Positions 8,783 to 16,576 of a DNA stretch of 22,360 nt are shown here, piece by piece. Under the pieces are notes generated by a model. The model worked only from the letters and a program-made list of their open reading frames with translations, made no database searches and was not told the origin of the DNA. Position 1 is the first letter of the stretch; each line of letters starts with the position of its first letter. Both the position numbers and the translations under genes were made by a program. Location: positions 1 through 22,360 of the IMG/VR virus record IMGVR_UViG_3300036985_004760. One strand, given 5' to 3'. Source of the DNA: a virus.

Positions 8783-9231
8783 GAGTCTATAACTGATTGA
8801 GATGGGTTGACTATAATCTCGCGCTTAGGTAAGTTACCAGCACCATCTTGATGAAAGCCAGCTATCTCGGCGATGGTAGCGAAACCACTAGGATGTGTCT
8901 GTGACCCGCCAAACCCTATACGCACACCATCTTGTAGTAACTCATTAATGCTGCCAGGTGGGGCTACCCATACTGGTGACAACGCGGCAAAGAGAACTCC
9001 AGTGTCTCTAAGAATCGTGCTTGAGCCTTTACGACGACCTGCAATAGTTCTTGATGATAAAGGTACCCAAGTACCATCGCCTTTGCTTGCAGCGTCGAAG
9101 CGCAACTGAATGAATGAGCGATAACGCATTGCCCACTTCTTGTATACCACTACAAGCCTATCTCCGGAGTGTATTTCTTTACCGAACTTCTTAAGATCAG
9201 ATAGGTTTACAGTTACGTTTGTGGTTATCAT
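8737..9231 (-). CDS. Tail completion / virion morphogenesis protein (Mu gpG-like)
   Basis: A 164-residue protein. The central region WAMRYRSFIQLRFDAASKG followed by WVPLSSRTIAGRRKGSSTILRDTGVLFAAL is the typical signature of the phage virion morphogenesis (Mu gpG, P2 gpS) and HK97 gp10-like tail completion group: an rF-sGdW-pLs-T segment, then iLrdTG-L. Further on, RIGFGGSQTHPSGFATIAEIAGFHQDGAG matches the segment that in the family carries Y/F-A--HQ-G. These proteins sit at the head-tail joint. The start at ATG 9231 has no clear ribosome binding site; a stable hairpin (9241-9264) stands directly in front of it, so expression may depend on read-through from the capsid gene. Confidence 0.85.
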   Translation of the reverse strand: MITTNVTVNLSDLKKFGKEIHSGDRLVVVYKKWAMRYRSFIQLRFDAASKGDGTWVPLSSRTIAGRRKGSSTILRDTGVLFAALSPVWVAPPGSINELLQDGVRIGFGGSQTHPSGFATIAEIAGFHQDGAGNLPKREIIVNPSQSVIDSCTQDLQKELAKSTS

Positions 9232-9240
9232 ATGAGAAGA

Positions 9241-9264
9241 GCCGTGTAGCTTTCACTACACGGC
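9241..9264 (-). terminator. Hairpin after the capsid gene, possible attenuator or processing site
   Basis: On the minus strand GCCGTGTAG and CTACACGGC form a perfect 9-bp stem with a 6-base loop (TGAAAG). The trailing bases TCTTCTCAT are only partly T-rich, so termination may be incomplete. It lies between the major capsid gene and the tail-completion gene, where phages often lower downstream expression. An RNase III site or mRNA-stabilising stem is an alternative. Confidence 0.6.
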
Positions 9265-9293
9265 CCGCGCGAAGTCCCACCCAGGAAGATGGC

Positions 9294-10283
9294 TTAGGCT
9301 GCGACGCCTTTGACCAGAACGGCCGGTTGCGTGCAGATGTGTAATGGGTTGGATTGTGTATGCAATACAACACCAGTGTCAAATGGCAAGTTCATTTGCT
9401 TGGCATACATTGGCTTACCAATTGTATTCACTGCTTCGATGAAAGTTGCAGGTCCGTTGAAACGACGGAACAAGCCAGGAACTCCCATAGGAACAAAGCG
9501 AGCGTTTCCAGACGCGATGAATGGTGTTGCACCGAGCTTTCCGGTGTAGCGAACCCATTTGATCCCGCCGTAATCGAACTCAGTTCGAGCATTCTGACGC
9601 AAGAACTGGCCGTCTTGCCACTTATCCCAAGCTGCTTTAACGTCTACGCTATTAACAAATGCATCGAAGAACACGGGGTTACAAATTGCCATGATGCCAG
9701 TGTAGGTCTGAGCACCCAAAGCATCGTCCATTGCTTGTTGAATAGCTAAGCAGCCGGTGCGAACCGAATTTGTAGTAGCCATTGTGAAAGTAACGGATGT
9801 TTCAGTAACGCCAAATTCTGTGAAGAAGTTATAAAGAACGCTTGAACCGTCTCCATCATACAAGACACCAGACAAAGCGCCGGCGCGATGGTACTCCCAA
9901 GTCATTTCATGATCTTGCTTAAGATCTGCCATACGCTGATTTACGAGCGACGATACTGAAGCCAGTGAATCGTTGCTGCCAAACTCACGGAGGTTCTGAA
10001 CTTCTTCAGCATACACGTTATTATTCATTGGCAAGTGTGGGAGTCTGAAGTCGCGAACCTTTCGCTTAGTATGTTTCTCATACTCAGGCATGATGCCTCG
10101 AGGTTGATTGAGAATCAAAGTGATTCGCCCACTGGAGAACTCAAGTGCTACTGATGTTGTCGCAACGCCTTCTTCTTTGAAGAGCCCTAACGAACCTAGC
10201 ACATTGGAACTAACGGGCAGAATGTTAATTGCCGCAGTCAAAGTTGTGACGCCGAACGCATCACTCTTGAAGATGTCTAACAA
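9294..10283 (-). CDS. Major capsid protein (lambda gpE-like, HK97 fold)
   Basis: A 329-residue protein that fits the lambda E-type major capsid family in length and pattern. It has a hydrophobic N-terminal arm (MLDIFKSDAFGVTTLTAAIN), the RGIMPEYEKHTKRKVRDFRLPHLP segment typical of the family, an E-loop-like region and a helix ending GYEYHRAGALSGVLYDGDGS-type (here WEYHRAGALSGVLYDGDG). Later come a conserved CNPVFFDAFVNSVDVKAAWDKW segment and a C-terminal end with FDTGVVLHTQSNPLHICTQPAVLVK. It starts with TTG at 10283, preceded by AAAGGA with an 8-base spacer; no ATG or GTG is available near. It forms the capsid shell. Downstream is a hairpin, consistent with high, separately tuned expression. 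Confidence 0.92.
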   Translation of the reverse strand: MLDIFKSDAFGVTTLTAAINILPVSSNVLGSLGLFKEEGVATTSVALEFSSGRITLILNQPRGIMPEYEKHTKRKVRDFRLPHLPMNNNVYAEEVQNLREFGSNDSLASVSSLVNQRMADLKQDHEMTWEYHRAGALSGVLYDGDGSSVLYNFFTEFGVTETSVTFTMATTNSVRTGCLAIQQAMDDALGAQTYTGIMAICNPVFFDAFVNSVDVKAAWDKWQDGQFLRQNARTEFDYGGIKWVRYTGKLGATPFIASGNARFVPMGVPGLFRRFNGPATFIEAVNTIGKPMYAKQMNLPFDTGVVLHTQSNPLHICTQPAVLVKGVAA

Positions 10284-10322
10284 GATCGGTTTCCTTTACT
10301 GGTCTTACCAGCTGTTAATTAG

Positions 10323-10760
10323 TTAAGTAGCGGTTGAAAGTCCAGTTGCATCGAGAACGACAATGTTAGCAGTCTTGAGAGCTGCAATGAATTTGTCCAT
10401 ATTGTAGGATGCACCCGCAGGGTCAGTGGTCTTAAGGCCATCCTTACCAACAACTAATGGACCACGTATTGCAAGTTTGTACTTCGTCGTCGATGGCGTT
10501 GCGGAAAATGCTTCAACAGCCAAAGTATCATCGGCAACTACACCACACTTGGAAGTTCCATCAGTGAAAGCTGCGACTTGAGCCGCGGTTTGAATGATGG
10601 CGCTCGTGCCAGGTGTGTTAATAACAGGGTAACCCATGTTCATTGTGCCAATAGCAACAGCACTAGCAGCTTGAAGCTTGTTCGCTTCGTAGTTGTAGTC
10701 TTGGCCGAACTCATTCTTGATGAGGTCGCCGATGTTTTTGCCTTCGGTAATCAGAGTTAT
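10323..10760 (-). CDS. Head decoration protein (lambda gpD-like), apparent ATA start
   Basis: A frame with clear protein character runs from 10760 down to 10323, giving 145 residues. The N-terminus reads ITLITEGKNIGDLIKNEF, matching the tytEGrh-GEFl opening of the lambda D-type head decoration family. It is followed by an ANKLQAASAVAIGTMNMGYP beta segment and ends with ANIVVLDATG. The only ATG (10643) would remove the first 39 residues, including the diagnostic segment. No ATG, GTG or TTG lies between the preceding in-frame TGA and the conserved start; the codon at the expected position is ATA, overlapping the upstream TAA as ATAA. A single G to A change from the usual ATGA junction would explain this. 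Decoration proteins bind the outer shell and stabilise it during packaging. Confidence 0.75.
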   Translation of the reverse strand: MTLITEGKNIGDLIKNEFGQDYNYEANKLQAASAVAIGTMNMGYPVINTPGTSAIIQTAAQVAAFTDGTSKCGVVADDTLAVEAFSATPSTTKYKLAIRGPLVVGKDGLKTTDPAGASYNMDKFIAALKTANIVVLDATGLSTAT

Positions 10761-11743
10761 GATGCACCAGCTTTCTGCCGAGCAATTGCGTCAGCTATTA
10801 ATGAGTTGGAAGCCGGGTCAAGGTTAGCTTGATTGCCAGTCTTGGAGCCGGGTGTGAAGATATTTTGACGAGTTTGTGCAAGCGTGTAAGCTGCATCGAA
10901 GCCATCAGCGTTGCTCAACGACAAAGTTGTCGGAGCATATGTCTTTTTCCAAGCAACTGCTTCAGCTGGTGACAGCTTCAAGCCAGTGACAAGACCTTCA
11001 ATTTTGAGATTGCGGTTGTCAGCGACGATGCTTAGCATGACAGCATCTTTACTGTCATCTTGCTTAGGCTTAAGCAAGGCAAGTACTTCAGCGAAAGAAG
11101 CTGCCACTGCTGGGTCAGCAGCTGGTGCAGTTTTCTTTTGAAGTTCAGCGAATGCTTTCATAATAAGCTCCGAAACAGCAGCATCATCAGCGCCATCTGG
11201 TACAGCAATGCCGAGCTTCATCGCTAACTCTGTCAAATTCATAAGTGATCCTTGTGCAAACGATGCAGCTAATGTTTCAAACGGGCTCAAGCCTGGCACT
11301 ACGGGATAATTCGTTAATGCGACGTGAGTAATAGGTCGTATAGCATTATACCCATTGCCCATCTGATATGTTGGAGGAGAATAGATAGAGACATCTGTGG
11401 TTCTAGCTAACTTCGCGGCAGCAGCATCAGAAAATTCGATGCGGCCAAAGAGGGCAGGTATGCCTCGTGAATTAGGTCTCTTTGAAAGAACTGTGACGTA
11501 CCCACGATTCTTTTCGGGGTCGAACGTATGCTCAACTGGTAGGATAATCTTAAAGCCGTGAGCTGCCATCTTAGAGAACTCTAGGACCCAATGGTCAAGA
11601 GTTTCTTCGACGACCTCAAATGTGACATCGTCTTTAGTGAACTTACCTATGTAGATAAGTTCCTTCTCGAATGTTAGGCCATTTCCATTTGTATCCAATG
11701 GATTTGAACTAAGGAAGAGAGCTTTGTTCCAATTTAAAGCCAT
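10757..11743 (-). CDS. Prohead protease with scaffold region (Mu gpI-like)
   Basis: A 328-residue protein. Start ATG 11743 overlaps the upstream stop (TAATG). Residues 1-155 match the Mu I-like prohead protease pattern: KIILPVEHTF with likely catalytic His72, RGIPALFGRIEFSDAAAAKLARTTDVSIYSP with the likely catalytic Ser (119 or 122), then ITHVALTNYPVVPGL. Residues 160-328 are Ala-, Lys- and Gln-rich and helical (MNLTELAMKLGIAVPDGADDAAVSELIMKAFAELQKK), as expected for a scaffold fused to its protease. The family acts inside the prohead, where it cuts the scaffold and itself before DNA enters. Its location just upstream of the decoration and capsid genes agrees. Confidence 0.88.
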   Translation of the reverse strand: MALNWNKALFLSSNPLDTNGNGLTFEKELIYIGKFTKDDVTFEVVEETLDHWVLEFSKMAAHGFKIILPVEHTFDPEKNRGYVTVLSKRPNSRGIPALFGRIEFSDAAAAKLARTTDVSIYSPPTYQMGNGYNAIRPITHVALTNYPVVPGLSPFETLAASFAQGSLMNLTELAMKLGIAVPDGADDAAVSELIMKAFAELQKKTAPAADPAVAASFAEVLALLKPKQDDSKDAVMLSIVADNRNLKIEGLVTGLKLSPAEAVAWKKTYAPTTLSLSNADGFDAAYTLAQTRQNIFTPGSKTGNQANLDPASNSLIADAIARQKAGAS

Positions 11744-12528
11744 TATCGTAACCCTAGAAGCTGTGCTGGTGTACCTTCAAATGATTTGTCAATAGTTATA
11801 CCAGTTGGTGGTCGCTTTATTCTCTGCTTCTCAAATACGGCTATAACGGTACATCGACAGGACCAACCATTTGGAGGATAATACTTTTTCCAGAAAGGAT
11901 CATCCTTTGGCAGCGTCACTCCTTCAAGCTTAACGTGTTCTTCACGTACGCGGTTGTCACCAACAGTGCGGTAAGTGTAACCCCAAAGAATGTCTTGAAT
12001 GTAGTCTTCTTGCTCTTCTTTATACTTGGCAGCATTATAAGTAACCTGCGCTTGAGTTCTTGCAATGTTTTCGAGAGTGTAAGCATTCTTTGGGTCAACT
12101 CCGAGTCTAGTGAACTCGTCACTAAGTAACTTAACCATTGCTGACGTAGGCAAGTTCTGACGTACTAAATCGCGCGTGAAAAGCTCAAGTGTTGAGTTTA
12201 CTTTTTGAGTATAGCCTGTGATGATCTGCAGCGCTTCATTGAAAAACACAGGATCATCAACGAAATCGTCAAGTATACTTGCTTTAACAATCTTGGCTTG
12301 AATCTGAATACGTCTTTTGCCAAGCTTTTGAGCAGCAGCGAGAGTTGCTGCCATGTAACGAACAAGCCTATCCACTTCTTTATGGGTGATGATACTTGTC
12401 TCGCCATTAAGAGCGCGCTTGATCGCTACATTTTTGAATTGAGTAAGCGTCTTACGAATCTCAAGGATGCTAGCTCGTTGCACTTTAGCGAGTTCGTTAG
12501 CTTGTAGTGACTTTTGCTTATGCGTCAT
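11743..12528 (-). CDS. Head morphogenesis protein (Mu gpF / SPP1 gp7-like)
   Basis: A 261-residue protein. I set the start at ATG 12528 (MTHKQKSLQANELAK), which overlaps the upstream stop as ATGA; an in-frame ATG 51 bases earlier lies inside the upstream gene and is less likely. The N-terminal two thirds is helical (DFVDDPVFFNEALQIITGY and FTRDLVRQNLPTSAMVKLL). The C-terminal third carries the classic Mu F-like signature: IARTQAQVTYNAAKY, YRTVGDNRVREEHVKLEG, PFWKKYYPPNGWSCRC. This region is well conserved in minor head proteins that associate with the portal and enter the capsid. The CRC pair and its preceding NGW are intact. Confidence 0.92.
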   Translation of the reverse strand: MTHKQKSLQANELAKVQRASILEIRKTLTQFKNVAIKRALNGETSIITHKEVDRLVRYMAATLAAAQKLGKRRIQIQAKIVKASILDDFVDDPVFFNEALQIITGYTQKVNSTLELFTRDLVRQNLPTSAMVKLLSDEFTRLGVDPKNAYTLENIARTQAQVTYNAAKYKEEQEDYIQDILWGYTYRTVGDNRVREEHVKLEGVTLPKDDPFWKKYYPPNGWSCRCTVIAVFEKQRIKRPPTGITIDKSFEGTPAQLLGLR

Positions 12529-12893
12529 TCTATATTTGACGGACCAGTGGGCAGTGTCACGTTGCTTGACCCGGCACAATAGTTCTTAAGCCACGTGTCG
12601 ACGAACTTACGATGATGAGCGACTGGTGACTGAGTAGCATCATCGCCACTAATGCCACGTGACTCATAGAGCCAGATGCCTGCTTGACGAATGATAATGT
12701 CACGCACTACAAGGTTCGTTTCGTCTAGCGTTGCTCGAGCCAAGACAAACGTTCGTATGTAAGCAGGAGCCCAAGCTATGGCGTAATCGACACGTGCGTC
12801 GATAGCTTCTTCATCTTCGTCGTTATTTAGGTCAGCCCAGGCAGTGATATTCTTTTCACCAAAGACAGTATTAAGTAAGGCCCGTGTTATCAT
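12525..12893 (-). CDS. Putative head-tail connector protein
   Basis: A 122-residue protein, start ATG 12893, overlapping the portal gene end by 23 bases. A rough binding site (CGGAAC) lies upstream and translation may be coupled. The protein is largely helical: EEAIDARVDYAIAWAPAYIRTFVLARA, then DIIIRQAGIWLYESRGISGDDA and a last helix with RKFVDTWLKNYC. This is reminiscent of Mu gp36 (DUF1320) and SPP1 gp15 / HK97 gp6-type adaptors, where an N-terminal acidic segment precedes DA-(x)n-id helices. It lies between portal and Mu F-like genes, an unusual but known place for this type. The family is inferred from pattern and order, not from a diagnostic motif. Confidence 0.7.
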   Translation of the reverse strand: MITRALLNTVFGEKNITAWADLNNDEDEEAIDARVDYAIAWAPAYIRTFVLARATLDETNLVVRDIIIRQAGIWLYESRGISGDDATQSPVAHHRKFVDTWLKNYCAGSSNVTLPTGPSNIE

Positions 12894-14085
12894 TTAAGAT
12901 AGGTTCCGAGTATGGGATGTTAAGCTTATCTTTCAAAGCATCTAGATCAATAGTTGTCATCTCTTGCATAAAGCCGTCAGTGTTGTTAAGCACAGCACTA
13001 TAAACACCACGCAAGAAGATCAGAGAACCATCACTAAGAGGTTGTGGTCTTATGTAAACCTTGTTCTTAAAGTCTTCCCCGTAATTCATAGCAAGTAACT
13101 GATTAACGACTTGGCTATTGAAGGCTGTAATGAATCTTTGATGTAGGAGCTCTATACCTGTTATCGCAAAGTCACCGTGTGCAGTAGCTTCTGCTTTAGT
13201 TCCAAACTGACCTTCAAGCACTGAACGCTCAGGTAACCCGAAGCCACGGACCTTTTCTTTATCACAACGCATTAAACGACTGTCAAAGTTAGCACCTGAG
13301 CCACTCGCTTCTTTAAGATCAATGATCCATTGACTTTTGCTTTGAGAACTTAAGTCATCTAGTATCTCTGTGGTCTTGTAAGGTATCGCCATCGAGCCAC
13401 TATTCTCAAGCTTTGCGATAAGCGTCTTAGCTATGATATCATTAGCGGTTTCAACTCCATTGAGCATTGACTTACCATCTGGAAAGTAAATGATCCAGTG
13501 TGCACCAGCAATTTTCTTATCATATGTATCAGCTACATTTGAAATACGAACAGATTTATCATAGGCATTCTCAACATTGCCCAGGTAAGACTGACCATAA
13601 TGATAGCCGCATTCTGCATCGACGTTAACGAGTACAGTGTCAAAGTCGGTAACGATGACACCGTCAGGTTGTAGGAAGCCTTCGAAGTTTCCGCTTTCAT
13701 CGACGATGATCGAAGTAATGTCTTGAAGCAAGGGCTTAAGCGAACGTATCTTATATAAGCCGTCATCAATCGCATTGATCTTTTCAAAGCCCTGCCAGCC
13801 GAAGTCAATGACTCCACGTGTACAGTCTTCAAGATAATCATTCTTAAGTCGTTGAGCCTCAGTATTGATGTATGTTGCGATACTATCGTCAACGATGTTG
13901 TCAGATTCAGTTGACCAAGAAGCCGACATTATAGCCGAGCGCAACATCAGACGAGCTAAGAATATCGTTGGGTCCTTCCGCATCAAACGGACTTTGACCG
14001 GTGTAATACGATCAGTGTGTTGAGATAAGGTGTTGTCGTAGTCAGATATTACGATGTTTGAAGGCAGTTGATTTGTCGTAGTCAC
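12871..14085 (-). CDS. Portal protein (Mu gp29-like)
   Basis: A 404-residue protein that starts with GTG at 14085, sharing one base with the stop of the large terminase (TAGTG). The family is suggested by the order after the terminase and by segments typical of the Mu gp29 / DUF935 portal group: RKDPTIFLARLMLRSAIMSASWS at the start, DCTRGVIDFGWQGFEKI in the wing region, and RGFGLPERSVLEGQFGTKAEATAHGD with LLHQRFITAFNSQVVNQLLAMNYGE toward the C-terminus. The portal is a 12-subunit ring at one capsid vertex through which DNA passes and to which the terminase docks. The length is shorter than Mu gp29 (about 500), so it may be a compact member. Confidence 0.85.
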   Translation of the reverse strand: MTTTNQLPSNIVISDYDNTLSQHTDRITPVKVRLMRKDPTIFLARLMLRSAIMSASWSTESDNIVDDSIATYINTEAQRLKNDYLEDCTRGVIDFGWQGFEKINAIDDGLYKIRSLKPLLQDITSIIVDESGNFEGFLQPDGVIVTDFDTVLVNVDAECGYHYGQSYLGNVENAYDKSVRISNVADTYDKKIAGAHWIIYFPDGKSMLNGVETANDIIAKTLIAKLENSGSMAIPYKTTEILDDLSSQSKSQWIIDLKEASGSGANFDSRLMRCDKEKVRGFGLPERSVLEGQFGTKAEATAHGDFAITGIELLHQRFITAFNSQVVNQLLAMNYGEDFKNKVYIRPQPLSDGSLIFLRGVYSAVLNNTDGFMQEMTTIDLDALKDKLNIPYSEPILNDNTGLT

Positions 14086-15350
14086 TAACTTGCCACCATC
14101 GATGAAGTGATAGTTGAATCTGTTCGTATTGGGTAGAGCCTATGGACTATATACCCAAGAGCATCGCTCATATGACCCATACCAGGTCCAAGTGCTATCT
14201 CTCGAGTGTTAGGCTTATATGATAGATGTCCTAAGTCATGTATAAGTGCTTTGCATCGTGGATGTACGATTAAACGTCGTTCCTTTGCAGCATTACAAAG
14301 CAGCGCATTAACAGAAGCGTTACGATCTGCAACTGCTGGGTTACTTGTTGTGTACATCATCCTTTTATTAACGAATCGTTCGTCGCTTTTGATTTGTGTG
14401 TAATCGCTGGAGGTGGCGCTTGTCTTTCGTGCTCGACCAGAAGCATCACCCATGAACAGCCATCCTGATTTATGATCAGCATATCGTTCATATAGCCTAC
14501 CAAGAGTCTCTAAGGTGTTCGTGTTTTTAATACGTACTTCATCGAACGCTCTTAGGCCGTTAGGTATCGTTTGTGTAAGTGCCCATGACATCGGGTCTAC
14601 GTTAAAGTCGGACCCGACGATGATAGGAAGCGTAGGGTTATAAGTAGCTTGATCGGTTATGTTGAATATCTCAGAGAACGAATGATACACAACGCCTCGA
14701 ACGTTAAGCCAAGACGCTCTATACTGTTCTTCGTAATCTTGATCGTCAAGCTGCCGACGAGCTGCAAGGATTTCATCGAGTGTTAGGATGTCCTCACTTG
14801 GCCATGTGTATGAATCGACGTCAGGGTCAGTATCTTTTTGACCTTCAAGGAATTTCTTCTTAAAGTCAGAGGCTCCAATACCGAAACGCTTAGGCACTCC
14901 AATCGTCCAGCACCAACCTTTCCTATGACTCAATGCAGGACGTACACTTAAGTCAAATACCTTAGGCTGCTGGTCGCTCGCCTCATCAATAATGCCGCCG
15001 TCCCATTGTGTACCTTCAATACGCTGAGGCTTATCCATGCCGACAATATAAAGCTTAGAGCCGAACACTGTTTCAATGCTAAGACTGCTAACAGATGCAT
15101 TCTTAATCCAATGAGGTGGAATAAGAGCTATGATCGGGTCCCAAGCTACTCGCTTAGCTTGACCATAAGTTGGTAATGCATAGAAGTATTGTGGATTAGG
15201 CCAAGGCTTTTGCACTGCAAGGTAGCGAACGACTCGTCTACGTGCCAGCTCTGTCTTACCACTACCTCGGCCTGCGACTACGATAGAGAATCGCTGCTTG
15301 CTTGTCCACAGAGCATGTTGAACCTCGTGATGTCTAAGCTTGGGCCACAT
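14085..15350 (-). CDS. terL: Terminase large subunit
   Basis: A 421-residue packaging motor. The ATPase half has the Walker A motif AGRGSGKT at residues 26-33 and a Walker B ending in GGIIDEAS (Asp122, Glu123). Coupling motif candidates lie around WCWTIGVPK. The nuclease half has the metal-binding acidic residues expected of the RNase H-like fold: Asp248 in VGSDFNVDP, Asp302 in FMGDASGRARK and Asp396 in GHMSDALGYIVHRL. The start ATG 15350 overlaps the upstream gene by 17 bases and has only a weak binding site. It packs DNA into the prohead at the portal vertex and cuts concatemers. No defect is visible. Confidence 0.95.
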   Translation of the reverse strand: MWPKLRHHEVQHALWTSKQRFSIVVAGRGSGKTELARRRVVRYLAVQKPWPNPQYFYALPTYGQAKRVAWDPIIALIPPHWIKNASVSSLSIETVFGSKLYIVGMDKPQRIEGTQWDGGIIDEASDQQPKVFDLSVRPALSHRKGWCWTIGVPKRFGIGASDFKKKFLEGQKDTDPDVDSYTWPSEDILTLDEILAARRQLDDQDYEEQYRASWLNVRGVVYHSFSEIFNITDQATYNPTLPIIVGSDFNVDPMSWALTQTIPNGLRAFDEVRIKNTNTLETLGRLYERYADHKSGWLFMGDASGRARKTSATSSDYTQIKSDERFVNKRMMYTTSNPAVADRNASVNALLCNAAKERRLIVHPRCKALIHDLGHLSYKPNTREIALGPGMGHMSDALGYIVHRLYPIRTDSTITSSMVAS

Positions 15351-16098
15351 TCATTTGACTTTCAAAGAATTCAAGCCACGCTTTTTTATGAGACGTTGCA
15401 CAGTAGTGAACCCAGGTTGACTTAGGCAACTTAGGGCAATACTTGCTTGGGCATTTATAAGGCACTGCACGATAGTCGTATGTTGATGTTAAGCGCCTCA
15501 TCTTACGTATACAAGCAGTTACTGACAGGACTCGTTGGTCCATCAGCCTAAAGTCATTCTTGCCAAGATTCTTATAAGCATTACGAACGTCCTTGCTTGA
15601 CAAGATACGGATCATAATGTCTTTGTAGACTTCTTTGTCTTCATCAGTGAACGCTTGAACACCGGCATCGCAACACCAAGCATTAGAAATGTCTGGGTCC
15701 CAGTCAATGCCGCAGCATTCCGATATGGCGTTAGTCAAAATGATGTTAGCGTTACTCCAAGATGTGCGGTCAAGACCGCTTACACTTGCCCAGCTGTATC
15801 CTAAGTAAGCTGGGTTACGTAACACAAGTACGTCGTCATCACTATGAATAGTGTCGCCTTCGTAAAGCAGTGGCAGTGCCATCTTTTGGCGCATACTGTA
15901 TGACATGTAGAAGTCGAATGTATCTGGGTTCAATATGTCTTTCATTCGTTCATCGACCTTAAGACTGCTTAATGCTGTAGCATTAAGTATCTCTAAATGA
16001 TGGTCGTCATACACGACTTCCATGTTAAAGTACTTTGAGCTATGCTCAATGAACGCGTGACAGAATTGTATGTTACTTGTCAGTAAGATTAAGTTCAT
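15334..16098 (-). CDS. Putative GT-A fold glycosyltransferase
   Basis: A 254-residue protein, start ATG 16098 with AGGAC upstream; it overlaps the sulfotransferase-like gene by 26 bases. The N-terminus (MNLILLTSNIQFCHAFIEHS) opens like a Rossmann-type strand. QKMALPLLYEGDTIHSDDDVLVL (Asp87-Asp88-Asp89) has the DXD pattern and context of metal-dependent nucleotide-sugar transferases, where the acidic group holds the sugar nucleotide. AWCCDAGVQAF and LMDQRVLSV fit the acceptor-side region, and the end has a WVHYCATSHKKAWLEFF helix. Several Cys residues (CCGI, WCC, CPSKYC) are unusual. The assignment is moderate. Its acceptor is unknown; with the neighbouring sulfotransferase-like gene it may modify the same glycan. 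Confidence 0.65.
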   Translation of the reverse strand: MNLILLTSNIQFCHAFIEHSSKYFNMEVVYDDHHLEILNATALSSLKVDERMKDILNPDTFDFYMSYSMRQKMALPLLYEGDTIHSDDDVLVLRNPAYLGYSWASVSGLDRTSWSNANIILTNAISECCGIDWDPDISNAWCCDAGVQAFTDEDKEVYKDIMIRILSSKDVRNAYKNLGKNDFRLMDQRVLSVTACIRKMRRLTSTYDYRAVPYKCPSKYCPKLPKSTWVHYCATSHKKAWLEFFESQMNVAQA

Positions 16099-16576
16099 AG
16101 CTGAAAGTCCTAGCGTCTAACTCAATGCGTTCCATGATAATGTCGTAAGAACTGTCATCTTTGACCAGCTGCAATTTATGTGTGACGTTGCTTTTATTAG
16201 CGTGGCTCATCTTCCTGATGCCGAAGAACTTGAGCGCATCGTCTAACTTCTCAAGCTTAAAGACATGAGGTGGGTTGGTCTTTTCGTACATTGATGTTAA
16301 AGACTCAGACCAAATGTCAGCAGCATCATGAGCAAGCCAGCGTTGCCAAGTAAGTAAGCTTGTTGTGTATCGCTGTAGTGGCGGGTACTTGAAGCAATGA
16401 TGATACATTGATCTCATACGGTCAAGCGGGTTACGAACCATCATCACATCAACTTTAAGTGGAAGATAATGACGAGGAAGGTACTCAACAGCTCCCATTG
16501 GCTTAAGCATGTTAAGAAGGCTATTCGTACCGCACTTGGTAGGCGTATGTATAACGCATCCATTATATTGGATCAT
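16073..16576 (-). CDS. Sulfotransferase-like protein
   Basis: A 167-residue protein, start ATG 16576 overlapping the upstream TGA (ATGA). Two elements match cytosolic-type sulfotransferases that use PAPS: IHTPTKCGTNSLLNML (residues 9-24) fits the 5'-phosphosulfate loop, where K14, G16, T17 and N18 stand in for the usual K-x-G-T-S/T, and VMMVRNPLDRMRSMYHHC (residues 44-61) fits the 3'-phosphate site with R48, R53 and S56. The end of the protein is alpha-helical and less typical. The length is short for the family (usually 200-300 residues), so parts may be reduced. If active, it would transfer sulfate to a sugar or protein. It sits between the putative small and large terminases. Confidence 0.7.
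   Translation of the reverse strand: MIQYNGCVIHTPTKCGTNSLLNMLKPMGAVEYLPRHYLPLKVDVMMVRNPLDRMRSMYHHCFKYPPLQRYTTSLLTWQRWLAHDAADIWSESLTSMYEKTNPPHVFKLEKLDDALKFFGIRKMSHANKSNVTHKLQLVKDDSSYDIIMERIELDARTFSYELNLTDK

Noticed and set aside
10740-10800. Programmed frameshift joining the protease/scaffold gene to the decoration protein
   Set aside because: The frames overlap by only about 33 bases, no slippery heptamer is visible, and the decoration family is normally a separate protein. A changed start codon is simpler.
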